This document shows positions 6,871 through 13,096 of a stretch of DNA of 13,096 bases, piece by piece. A program made the translations under genes and the position numbers. The number at the start of each line of letters is the position of its first letter. Position 1 is the first letter of the stretch. Source of the DNA: a bacterium. Its GTDB lineage: Bacteria > Hydrothermota > UBA3072 > B12-G15. Below the pieces are notes generated by a model that had not been told where the DNA came from, made no database searches, and was given only the letters and a program-made list of their open reading frames with translations. The DNA lies in assembly GCA_003646055.1 (NCBI GenBank), contig QNDZ01000028.1, positions 1 to 13,096 of the forward strand, read 5' to 3'.

Positions 6871-7373
6871 AGCATGTTCTTGAACTCTTAAAGTCTGCCT
6901 TAAAGGCTGAAAAAGATGCGTTGTATAAATATTTGAAGTTTGCAAGGGATACAAAGAATATAAGCGGTAAGGATATGTTCATCAGGCTTGCCATGGATGA
7001 GTATGATCATGCAGAGATTATACAGAAGGAACTTGACCATTATGGTGAGTGCGGAGAAACCGTGAAGACAGAAATTGGTTCATCAGACATAGAAAAGTTG
7101 ATACCCCATATTGCTTCATCACTGATAAAGGGAAGGGGTGATACTGGATTGAGTGACCTTGATGCACTCCGCGTTGCACTTGACCTTGAGAATGATGCCA
7201 TTAAGACCTACAGAGAGATTTATGAAAAGGCAGAGGACCTCAACATCAAGGAGATGGCAAAGAGACTTCTGGAAATGGAAGAGGCGCATGCTGAACTTAT
7301 TCAGGCGGAGATTGACAATATTAAGAGGACAGGCTTCTGGTTTGATTTTGGAGAGATAAGCCTTGAAAAATAA
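6867..7373 (+). CDS. Rubrerythrin/ferritin-like diiron protein
   Basis: This is a 168-residue four-helix-bundle protein with the duplicated metal-binding pattern of rubrerythrins: E15 in helix 1, E45-x-x-H48 in helix 2, E108 in helix 3 and E138-x-x-H141 in helix 4. All diiron ligands are thus present. The C-terminal rubredoxin domain of classical rubrerythrin is absent, and the chain ends in the T-G-F-W-F-D-F motif often seen in the short, rubredoxin-less members. Such proteins reduce peroxide or handle iron; electrons would have to come from a separate partner. A purine-rich AAAAAAGGGGG precedes the ATG, and the start overlaps the thioesterase stop. Co-transcription with rex suggests a role in redox or oxidative-stress response (inference). 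Confidence 0.9.
   Translation: MKHVLELLKSALKAEKDALYKYLKFARDTKNISGKDMFIRLAMDEYDHAEIIQKELDHYGECGETVKTEIGSSDIEKLIPHIASSLIKGRGDTGLSDLDALRVALDLENDAIKTYREIYEKAEDLNIKEMAKRLLEMEEAHAELIQAEIDNIKRTGFWFDFGEISLEK
7350..7355 (+). promoter_or_regulatory. Shine-Dalgarno site that sets the TTG start of rex
   Basis: GGAGAG lies 7 bases before the TTG at 7363, and no in-frame ATG exists near the conserved N-terminus, so TTG is the probable start. The site is inside the ferritin-like gene, which overlaps rex by 11 bases. Confidence 0.7.
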
Positions 7374-7995
7374 ACTTCCACCACCAACAGTAAAAAGGCT
7401 TTCACTTTACTTAAGGGCTTTTGAAGGCCTGGACCATAGAGGGGTTACCCATATCTCATCAAAGGGTCTCTCTGAAATCCTTGAAATTCCTGATACCCAG
7501 ATAAGGAAGGGTTTAAGTTTTATAGGTAAAACTGGTAGAAGGGGTAAGGGATACCCTGTAAGGGATTTAATACAACGTATAAGGGAGATACTTGGCTTGA
7601 AATCCTATATCCCTATAATCCTTGTTGGTGTGGGTAATCTTGGGACTGCTCTTCTTGCCTCAAAACTCATGAAACAGAGAGGGTTCAGGATTGTTGGTGC
7701 ATTTGATGTGGATGTGAGTAAAATAGGTAAGAAATTCTGTGATGTGAGGATACAGGATGATTCAAAGATTCCAGAGTTTGTAAAGGAATATGGTATAAAA
7801 CTTGCTATACTCACCACCCCTGGAGAGGCAGCACAGCATACTGCAGAAATCCTTGTGTCAGCCGGGATTTCAGGTATCCTTAACTTCACTCCAGAAAACC
7901 TGAGTGTTCCTCCATATGTGAAGGTCCATAATGTCGATTTTACAATAGAGATGGAGTTTTTGAATTACCTTGTTAATTCAGAAGATTTGGAATAA
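7363..7995 (+). CDS. rex: Redox-sensing transcriptional repressor Rex
   Basis: Rex senses the NADH/NAD+ ratio and represses fermentative, hydrogenase or respiratory genes when NADH is low. The 210-residue chain has both domains. The winged helix (about 5-80) carries P-x-x-T-V-K-R-L-S-L-Y-L-R, the recognition segment D-T-Q-I-R-K-G-L-S-F-I-G (44-55) and G-R-R-G-K-G-Y-P-V (58-66). The NAD(H) Rossmann fold starts with G89-V-G91-N-L-G94 and has A-F-D-V-D (113-117), where D115 would contact the ribose. The C-terminal domain-swapped helix N-V-D-F-T-I-E-M-E-F-L-N-Y is intact. Family members usually have Asp in the recognition segment (R-K-D-L) where this protein has Gly50, which may shift operator specificity. 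Translation starts at TTG. It is the last gene of its operon, with only 34 bases before the convergent gene. Confidence 0.96.
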   Translation: MKNKLPPPTVKRLSLYLRAFEGLDHRGVTHISSKGLSEILEIPDTQIRKGLSFIGKTGRRGKGYPVRDLIQRIREILGLKSYIPIILVGVGNLGTALLASKLMKQRGFRIVGAFDVDVSKIGKKFCDVRIQDDSKIPEFVKEYGIKLAILTTPGEAAQHTAEILVSAGISGILNFTPENLSVPPYVKVHNVDFTIEMEFLNYLVNSEDLE

Positions 7996-8029
7996 GAAAA
8001 CCCTCTGTGTCGAACCGTAGTTTATTTTT

Positions 8030-8593
8030 CTACCTGTAAATTAGGTGGAGTGTTCTTATCCTTATACCAGGTTTTTCAAGTTCACACACAGGTTGAGCAG
8101 GAATTCCCGGCCTGTCAGCAAAATAAAAGAATTCCACTGAAACACTCTGGTTTCTCCTCAATGCAGGAATGAAGAATTTTAGTTTTTGTCCCTTTTCAGT
8201 TTTTATAATCTCAATTTTTTCTATTGTGGTTTTCACGGGTTCCTTGACAATGACGGGCTTGCCTGTGATAAATCCATTAATCAGGCATTCAACCGGGATA
8301 TCAGAGAGGTCTGCATAACCTGTATTTTTAATTATCACATTACCATGGTAAAGCCACCACTGTTTCCTGTTATATTTAACAACCCTGCTTCCCTCAAAAC
8401 ATCCTGATACATTATTGTGGGATACATAAATTGATACATCCTGAACTTCAGCCCTTTCTCGCTTCAGTTTTATAAGAAAGAATCCATATGATACCAATCC
8501 ACCTATGATTGCAGATAGAAGAGGAATCAGGACAAATTTTGTAAGGGTTTTTCTCCAGTCAAAATGATTTTTATTTTTCTTTTTCCCAAACAA
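8030..8593 (-). CDS. Uncharacterised single-TM protein coupled to cstA
   Basis: I do not recognise a family. The 187-residue product starts with a very basic segment (K4-K-K6, K8, R14-K15), then one hydrophobic span (about 18-41), a second basic patch (K42 to R47) and a region of about 140 residues rich in alternating hydrophobic residues. The segment around 85-105 (N-V-I-I-K-N-T-G-Y-A-D-L) resembles beta-sandwich/CARDB-like strands, so an immunoglobulin-like fold is plausible. Two basic flanks make topology uncertain; three Cys (65, 103, 170) could matter if the domain is outside. The start is TTG at 8593, 7 bases after GGAGGG (8601-8606), inside the end of cstA with a 23-base overlap. It may be an accessory subunit of the transporter; that rests only on position. 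Confidence 0.8.
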   Translation of the reverse strand: MFGKKKNKNHFDWRKTLTKFVLIPLLSAIIGGLVSYGFFLIKLKRERAEVQDVSIYVSHNNVSGCFEGSRVVKYNRKQWWLYHGNVIIKNTGYADLSDIPVECLINGFITGKPVIVKEPVKTTIEKIEIIKTEKGQKLKFFIPALRRNQSVSVEFFYFADRPGIPAQPVCELEKPGIRIRTLHLIYR

Positions 8594-10283
8594 GGTTGTT
8601 CCCTCCTTTTAAAACAATTATGCCCTCAATAATCAGCCAGAGTTCCAGAAGGAAAACAGCGATACCAATGCCGAAAAGAAGGTGGTTGTGCTTCAAGAAA
8701 AAGTTTATTATGTTCTTAATCATTGCATATCCTGTCATGGTAATCATAAAAACCATGGGTATTCCAGAGATAAGAAGATTTTTTTTATGCTTTTTCAAAT
8801 AAACCGTGATTATCAGGAGTGCAAGCCCAGCAAGCAACTGGTTCACTGTGCCGAAAAGTGGCCAGAGTATCATTGCCCCCTTTCCTCCTTTTTGAGAAAA
8901 CGCTAGAAGCGCTGCTGTTAAAACTGCAATAAATGTGGTGAAGTATCTGTTTTTAACCCATTCCCATTTTGCTCCTGAGAGAAACTCAGTTATAACGTAT
9001 CTCTGTACCCTTGTGGCAGTATCAAGGGTTGTTCCTGCAAATGAGACAATGAATACACCCATTATGGTTGCAGCAACTATATGTGGAATTCTTAATGCCT
9101 CCATTAGATTTGCTGAACCAGTTATAAATGCAGTGAGTTTTGCACCAAGCCCTGACGAACCAAGATAACTGGAGTAATGGGTCTGCCAGGCCTGGAACCC
9201 ACGAAGGATTTCTCCTGATTTGGTAATGTATTTTATACCGATGCCAGCTGATACTGAGATAAGGACGAGTATTGCAAGGAAACTCTCAAACAGCATCCCA
9301 CCATAACCAACAAAAAGTGAGTCTGATTCCTTTAATATCTGTTTTGAGGATGTTCCAGAACTGACCAGACTGTGAAAACCTGAGATTGCTCCACATGCAA
9401 CAATAACAAATATGAACGGAAGTATGGGGGGTGCATCAGCAGGGGGTGTGTTTATTCCAGGTGCAACAATCTGGGGGTGTGCAAAAAGGACACCAAGAAA
9501 CAAAAGGGACATGGCAATGATTAACTGGAATGCATTTATGTAGTCCCTTGGCTGGAGCAGAACCCATACAGGAAGTGTGGATGCAAAAAAGACATAAATA
9601 AGCAAGATTAGAACCCATATCTCAACAGAACCAACATGCCCCAGAGAGGGTATTTTGATAGGAAAGTGTGCACCCACAATAATGGTTATGTACATAAAAA
9701 TAATTGCAATAATGCTAAGAAGAGTAACATTCATTTTTCTTCTATATACAAGAACACCCACTCCAATTGCAATGGGTATCTGGAACCAGACAGGGAAGAC
9801 AGATTCTGGATAAAGGTTGAAGAGGACACCCATTATCATTGCAAATATTGCTATCACAATCCAGAGTTCAAAAAAGATAATTAGAAAAAAAAGAACCCTT
9901 GCCCTCTGATTGATAATGGAAGAGGTGAGTTCACCAATGGAGACACCTCCGTTTCGTAATGAAACAATTAGGGAACCAAAATCGTGAACCGCACCCATAA
10001 AGATTGACCCAAAAACAAGCCATAATAGGGCTGGTATCCATCCCCATATGATTGCTATTGCCGGACCAACAATGGGACCAAGGCCAGCAATAGAAGTAAA
10101 ATGGTGGCCGAATATTATCTCCTTCCGTGTTGGAACATAGTCAATACCATCCTCTTGTTCAACAGCAGGTGTTTTATTGGTATTATCAAGTTTAAAGAGT
10201 TTCTTTGCGATAAATTTTCCATAGGTGTTATATGCAATTATATAAAGAAAAAATGTAAAAATTGCCAGAAATATGCTGTTCAT
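8571..10283 (-). CDS. cstA: CstA-family carbon starvation transporter (short form)
   Basis: CstA proteins are multi-pass inner-membrane carriers; characterised enterobacterial members take up pyruvate (BtsT, CstA) and are linked to peptide use. This 570-residue chain has some 15 or more hydrophobic spans and the family signatures: F-G-H-H-F-T-S-I-A-G (58-67) with G-P-I-V-G-P, G-A-V-H-D-F-G-S-L (97-105), Q-P-R-D-Y-I-N (244-250), S-G-F-H-S-L-V-S-S-G-T-S-S-K-Q (301-315) and F-A-G-T-T-L-D-T-A-T-R-V-Q-R (415-428). E. coli members are about 700 residues; this is the shorter form common in anaerobes and Gram-positives. I start at ATG 10283 because AAGGAGG is 4 bases upstream; an in-frame ATG 48 bases earlier would precede the promoter. 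The substrate is not readable. It is divergent from a GAF/HD-GYP gene rather than next to a BtsSR-type two-component system. Confidence 0.95.
   Translation of the reverse strand: MNSIFLAIFTFFLYIIAYNTYGKFIAKKLFKLDNTNKTPAVEQEDGIDYVPTRKEIIFGHHFTSIAGLGPIVGPAIAIIWGWIPALLWLVFGSIFMGAVHDFGSLIVSLRNGGVSIGELTSSIINQRARVLFFLIIFFELWIVIAIFAMIMGVLFNLYPESVFPVWFQIPIAIGVGVLVYRRKMNVTLLSIIAIIFMYITIIVGAHFPIKIPSLGHVGSVEIWVLILLIYVFFASTLPVWVLLQPRDYINAFQLIIAMSLLFLGVLFAHPQIVAPGINTPPADAPPILPFIFVIVACGAISGFHSLVSSGTSSKQILKESDSLFVGYGGMLFESFLAILVLISVSAGIGIKYITKSGEILRGFQAWQTHYSSYLGSSGLGAKLTAFITGSANLMEALRIPHIVAATIMGVFIVSFAGTTLDTATRVQRYVITEFLSGAKWEWVKNRYFTTFIAVLTAALLAFSQKGGKGAMILWPLFGTVNQLLAGLALLIITVYLKKHKKNLLISGIPMVFMITMTGYAMIKNIINFFLKHNHLLFGIGIAVFLLELWLIIEGIIVLKGGNNLVWEKEK
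8601..8610 (-). promoter_or_regulatory. Shine-Dalgarno site fixing a TTG start
   Basis: On the minus strand the sequence reads AAAAGGAGGG, placed 7 bases before the TTG at 8593-8591. It lies within the last codons of cstA. The lack of any close in-frame ATG and the strength of this site support the TTG start and translational coupling to cstA. Confidence 0.75.
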
Positions 10284-10287
10284 ATAA

Positions 10288-10294
10288 CCTCCTT
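10288..10294 (-). promoter_or_regulatory. Shine-Dalgarno site of cstA
   Basis: The minus strand reads AAGGAGG followed by TTAT and then ATG. The match is strong with slightly short spacing (4 bases, or less if the pairing extends into GGTTAT). It decides the cstA start at 10283 against the in-frame ATG at 10331. Confidence 0.85.
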
Positions 10295-10302
10295 TTTTCA
10301 AT

Positions 10303-10331
10303 GATGTATCAGAAAATAAAAATTTTGTCAA
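10303..10331 (-). promoter_or_regulatory. Candidate cstA promoter (TTGACA, extended -10)
   Basis: On the minus strand a perfect TTGACA -35 (10331-10326) is followed after 17 bases by TACATC (10308-10303), preceded by TG plus one base, giving an extended -10 of the form TGnTACATC. The hexamer itself is weak (3/6) but the extension compensates. Transcription would start near 10296, just ahead of the AAGGAGG site, leaving a leader of about 15 bases. Confidence 0.55.
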
Positions 10332-12235
10332 TGAATTTTTTGCTTGACATAATAAAATTTTTCACCTATGGTTTGTATGTGAGAAAGAGTATAGAGATTT
10401 TAAAAGAGGAATTAAAGCAGGAAAACCTCCGGGTCAAAGACGCTTTTATCTTTCACTCTCTTTTACCGCCTCTTTATGAAAAAGAGGTGATGCAAATATT
10501 TCATAAATCCCCAGATGGAATAAACTGGCATGATGGTATATGTGTGGTTAAGAAGGATGGAAAGGGCATTATTTTCAAGGTTGAAGAAGAGTCAAAACCA
10601 CACTTCAAGAACTGGATTGAGGTTGCAAGGCCTTTTGTGTTCACCCTAATTGAAATTTCTGCATACAACTACATAAACAATGAAATCATGGCGTTGATAA
10701 ATGAAATAGCAGAAACAGATAGAATAGAGGATATCTATGACCACATTACAGTGAGGATTGCTCGTATATTAAAGGCAGACCTTGCTGTTTTCACCCTTTA
10801 TGACTCTGCAAATAATATGGTTTATGCAGTTGGTCCTGGATATAACCTGACACCTGAACAGGTGAACATATTCAGGTTCAAACTTGAAGGGAATAGCATT
10901 GCACGTGTTGCAATGGAGAACAGGAAGAGTTATTTTACCAATGATGCATTCAACGACCCATACATAAAGAAGAAATTTGTAAAATACTTCAATGTTAAAC
11001 ATGTGATATGTAGCCCCATTTTTGTGTTTGGAAGCCCCTTTGGATTCATCTACATTGCAAGACATCCTGAAAAAGAGCCCTTCATGGATGAAGAGGTGGA
11101 ACTCCTTGATTATATTAATTCCCATATTTCATTACTTCTCAGATTCTTGAAGAGTCTTGATGGATTCAGGAAGCGTTCTGAGGCGTTGGTTAATCTGGAT
11201 AAGGCTGGTAGATTGATTGTAGCAGAAATGGACATTGGTAGAGTTTTTGACCTGATCGTAAGTGTTGCAACAGAATTATTCAATGCTGATGCCTGTTCAC
11301 TGATGCTTCAACAGGAGAACGAAAAGATTTTTCGTATAGTCTCGGCATCCGGTCTCTCAGAAAAGTACAGGGCCTCCCATTACCTTACACTTGAGGAGGT
11401 TCTCAGGGTTAAGGATGAACATTATAAAGGTAAGCCAATATTTATAAAGAATTTTTCTGACGTTATAGAGAGGGATCGGGATTTGATAGGTAGGGAGGGT
11501 ATAGTTTCAGTACTTTCTGTTCCCATACTTGTTGATGAGGAAATTTATGGAATTCTGAATCTTTACTCAAAGAAAGAAGTAAGATACGATGAGGAGAGTT
11601 TTGACATACTGGAGGCCTTTGCACTTGAGGTTTCAATTGCAATAAAGAATGCAGAACTTTATGAAAAGGCAGTCAGGACAACATCAAGTATTATAAAGGT
11701 TCTTTCTGAACTGGAATCACAGAAGGATTCATACACAATGAACCATTCAGAAAATGTTGCCAGGCTTGCTGTAAGGATAGGAATAAAGATGGGACTATCT
11801 GAGGATGAAATTGATGCCCTCTACAAGGCAGGCCTCCTTCATGACATAGGAAAGGTGATTGTTGAAAAACAGATACTCAGGAAACCCGGGCCACTTGGAG
11901 AAGAGGAGAGGAAGGAGATGGAGGAGCACCCGGTAATTGGTGCACGTATAATTTCACATATTAAGGGATTGGAAAAGGCATCTGAAATTGTTTTACACCA
12001 TCATGAGAGATACGATGGCAAAGGATACCCTTACAGGCTTAAAGGGGAAGAGATTCCCCTCTGTGCAAGGATATTAACTGTTGCAGACTCAATAGAGGCA
12101 ATGATGTCAGAAAGACCATACAGACCCTCCATGAGTTTAGAGCAGATTATAGAAGAATTAAAAAGGGAGAAGGGGAAGCAATTTGACCCGAAGGTCGTTG
12201 ATGTAGCAATTAATCTTCTTTTGGCAGGGAATTGA
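10331..12235 (+). CDS. Tandem-GAF HD-GYP protein (putative c-di-GMP phosphodiesterase)
   Basis: HD-GYP domains hydrolyse the second messenger c-di-GMP. In the 634-residue form from ATG 10331, an unrecognised N-terminal region (1-120) is followed by two GAF ligand-binding domains (about 127-270 and 300-440) and the HD-GYP domain (about 450-630). Metal and signature residues are present: H472 in T-M-N-H-S-E, H504-D505 in L-L-H-D-I-G-K, H533, H557-H558 in L-H-H-H-E-R-Y, D562-G-K-G-Y-P567 and D586. Position 468 is Tyr, where trinuclear members have an acidic ligand, so a binuclear centre is expected. No clear TM segment is seen; residues 1-16 are hydrophobic and may be an amphipathic helix. Start is uncertain: ATG 10331 and GTG 10379 both lack a Shine-Dalgarno site, and the candidate promoter favours GTG 10379 (618 residues). 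The GAF ligands are unknown. Confidence 0.92.
   Translation: MNFLLDIIKFFTYGLYVRKSIEILKEELKQENLRVKDAFIFHSLLPPLYEKEVMQIFHKSPDGINWHDGICVVKKDGKGIIFKVEEESKPHFKNWIEVARPFVFTLIEISAYNYINNEIMALINEIAETDRIEDIYDHITVRIARILKADLAVFTLYDSANNMVYAVGPGYNLTPEQVNIFRFKLEGNSIARVAMENRKSYFTNDAFNDPYIKKKFVKYFNVKHVICSPIFVFGSPFGFIYIARHPEKEPFMDEEVELLDYINSHISLLLRFLKSLDGFRKRSEALVNLDKAGRLIVAEMDIGRVFDLIVSVATELFNADACSLMLQQENEKIFRIVSASGLSEKYRASHYLTLEEVLRVKDEHYKGKPIFIKNFSDVIERDRDLIGREGIVSVLSVPILVDEEIYGILNLYSKKEVRYDEESFDILEAFALEVSIAIKNAELYEKAVRTTSSIIKVLSELESQKDSYTMNHSENVARLAVRIGIKMGLSEDEIDALYKAGLLHDIGKVIVEKQILRKPGPLGEEERKEMEEHPVIGARIISHIKGLEKASEIVLHHHERYDGKGYPYRLKGEEIPLCARILTVADSIEAMMSERPYRPSMSLEQIIEELKREKGKQFDPKVVDVAINLLLAGN
10344..10372 (+). 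promoter_or_regulatory. Candidate promoter of the GAF/HD-GYP gene
   Basis: A perfect TTGACA -35 (10344-10349) and TATGGT -10 (10367-10372, 4/6) are spaced by 17 bases. Predicted transcription start is about 10379, which is an in-frame GTG of the GAF/HD-GYP gene. The site would lie inside the reading frame if translation starts at ATG 10331, so promoter and that start exclude each other. Confidence 0.45.
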
Positions 12236-12253
12236 TATTCCCATGTGGAAAAG

Positions 12254-12262
12254 GTGTGGATA
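12254..12262 (-). promoter_or_regulatory. DnaA box (perfect consensus, minus orientation)
   Basis: TGTGGATAA is the exact reverse complement of the classic DnaA box TTATCCACA. It is one of two perfect copies in the spacer, and I found no other perfect copy in the window. Confidence 0.65.
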
Positions 12263-12314
12263 AATCGGAATAACCCTACAACAACCTCAAAATCAATGTA
12301 ATAAGCGTAAACCA

Positions 12315-12323
12315 TTATCCACA
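12315..12323 (+). promoter_or_regulatory. DnaA box (perfect consensus, plus orientation)
   Basis: TTATCCACA matches the DnaA consensus in all nine positions. It faces the copy at 12254-12262 across 52 bases. Flanking bases do not extend the inverted match, which argues for two protein-binding sites rather than a hairpin. Confidence 0.65.
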
Positions 12324-12345
12324 AACATATTAAAAATCAACAGGC

Positions 12346-13096
12346 TTATTCTACTCTGTTTGAAAGGGTTGAATTGAATATATTTAATCTATTTATTTTT
12401 AAATGATTATGTTGAGCAGTTAAAGTTTCCTCATAGAGGTTCTTCCATGTCTTTATGGTCTTTTTTATATGAAAGTTGTTTATTATTGTCTCTCTTGCAT
12501 GCATTTTTATTTCTCCTGCTTTGTCCTTGTGGGTTAACAGGTATTTTATTTTGTCATATACTTCCTCTGGTGAATTTTTATTAAGAAGTAGTCCGTTTAC
12601 ACCATCAATCACCACATCCCTTATCCCGCCAACATTGCTCACAACAGGTATAAGACCAGATGCCATAGCTTCAAGTAATGAATATGGGAGGCCTTCAAAT
12701 TCACTTACAAGGATAAAAATCCCAAAGTTCTTGAGAAGGTAATTATCAACGGAAATGAATCCAGTGAATTTAACCCTGTTTGTGAGTCCAAGTTTTTTTG
12801 TTAGTAGTTCAAGTTTATTTCTATCCCTGCCTTCGCCAACAATGGTGAGATGCAATCCAGGGAATTCTTTGGCAAGCAGTGAAAAACCTCTGATTAAGAT
12901 ATCAGTTCGTTTTTGCTTCATCTCAAGTCTGGATATGGTGAGTAGATTATTCAGATTTAATCCAGGGAATTTGTTCTGCATCTCCACACCGTTGTTTATA
13001 TAACCCTGATAAAAATCACCAATCAGTGTGCTGTTCATTTTAAGAACTGTTCTGGAACATGCAATATTGATTGATAATGGTGCTGTGAATCTTTCA
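12346..13096 (-). CDS. Glycosyltransferase family 4 (GT1-type), C-terminal part, 5' truncated
   Basis: The frame stays open from the internal ATG at 13038 to the right edge of the window, reading through an A-C-S-R-T-V-L-K segment, so the N-terminal acceptor domain lies outside. The visible 249 or so residues are the nucleotide-sugar-binding half of a GT-B enzyme: L-L-T-I-S-R-L opening strand, then H-L-T-I-V-G-E-G, V-K-F-T-G-F and the donor-binding E-F-E-G-L-P-Y-S-L-L-E-A-M-A-S-G-L-I-P, followed by G-G-I-R-D-V-V and V-N-G-L-L. GT4 enzymes build polysaccharides and glycolipids at the inner face of the membrane. A polar tail of about 25 residues follows the domain. Base composition is somewhat more AT-rich than the left-hand genes and CGA appears for Arg, as often seen in surface-polysaccharide loci. 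Sugar and acceptor are unknown. Confidence 0.92.
   Translation of the reverse strand, partial: ERFTAPLSINIACSRTVLKMNSTLIGDFYQGYINNGVEMQNKFPGLNLNNLLTISRLEMKQKRTDILIRGFSLLAKEFPGLHLTIVGEGRDRNKLELLTKKLGLTNRVKFTGFISVDNYLLKNFGIFILVSEFEGLPYSLLEAMASGLIPVVSNVGGIRDVVIDGVNGLLLNKNSPEEVYDKIKYLLTHKDKAGEIKMHARETIINNFHIKKTIKTWKNLYEETLTAQHNHLKINRLNIFNSTLSNRVE

Larger units (their letters stand above)
12236..12345. other. Convergent intergenic spacer with DnaA-box cluster
   Basis: This 110-base spacer separates the HD-GYP gene (+) from the glycosyltransferase gene (-) and has no ORF. It holds two perfect DnaA boxes in opposite orientation, a degenerate third one (TGTGGAAAG at 12244-12252, 7/9), and a short inverted repeat TATTCC (12236-12241) / GGAATA (12266-12271) around the left boxes. 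An AT-rich run follows the right box (12324-12340). I see no clear rho-independent terminator on either strand. Confidence 0.6.

Noticed and set aside
7996..8029. Bidirectional terminator in the convergent rex / TM-protein gap
   Set aside because: The best stem is about 4 base pairs (ACCT/AGGT) and no T-run follows it on either strand.
10284..10331. Upstream in-frame extension of CstA to ATG 10331
   Set aside because: The AAGGAGG immediately before ATG 10283 and the promoter elements within the extension favour the shorter protein.
12236..12345. Calling the spacer oriC outright
   Set aside because: Only two perfect boxes, no recognised unwinding element, no dnaA/dnaN nearby and convergent flanking genes; reported as a DnaA-box cluster instead.
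1..13096. Defence system, CRISPR array, prophage or transposon
   Set aside because: No direct-repeat array, transposase, integrase, restriction, toxin-antitoxin or phage gene was found; the HD and UvrC genes fit housekeeping families.

Overview
The window looks like a chromosomal segment of a bacterium with a compact genome. By eye its GC content is roughly 40%. Arginine is written almost entirely as AGG/AGA and isoleucine often as ATA, a codon style common in thermophilic bacterial lineages such as Thermotogae, Dictyoglomi or WOR-3-like phyla. UvrC and Rex point to Bacteria rather than Archaea. I cannot name the species. No rRNA, tRNA, CRISPR array, insertion sequence or phage gene was seen.

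Region 1 (1-6435, + strand) is a tightly packed gene train. It holds the end of a TPR protein, an M24 (aminopeptidase P/creatinase fold) protein that has lost most metal ligands, a rhomboid protease fused to a TPR tail, an HD-domain hydrolase, a small YfiM/DUF2279-like protein, a D-2-hydroxyacid dehydrogenase and UvrC. Every junction overlaps by 1 to 17 bases, which suggests one operon with translational coupling.

Region 2 (6436-7995, + strand) has a candidate promoter of its own and three overlapping genes: a hotdog thioesterase, a rubrerythrin-like diiron protein and the NADH/NAD+ sensor Rex. This reads as a small redox-linked operon that could be autoregulated; a Rex-like half-palindrome lies just upstream.

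Region 3 (8030-10283, - strand) holds a short-form CstA carbon-starvation transporter followed by a one-TM protein of unknown function whose start overlaps the cstA end. Divergent from it (10331-12235, + strand) is a soluble tandem-GAF HD-GYP protein, a likely c-di-GMP phosphodiesterase. Two TTGACA -35 hexamers lie back to back, 12 bases apart, between the two genes, so transporter and signalling enzyme may share control.

Region 4 (12236-13096) starts with a 110-base convergent spacer that carries two perfect, inverted DnaA boxes. It is followed by the C-terminal part of a GT4 glycosyltransferase on the - strand, which runs off the right edge.

Most genes are ordinary families. The points that most deserve a second look are the DnaA-box pair, the degraded M24 active site, the paired divergent promoters, and operon-leading genes without Shine-Dalgarno sites sitting right where transcription should start.
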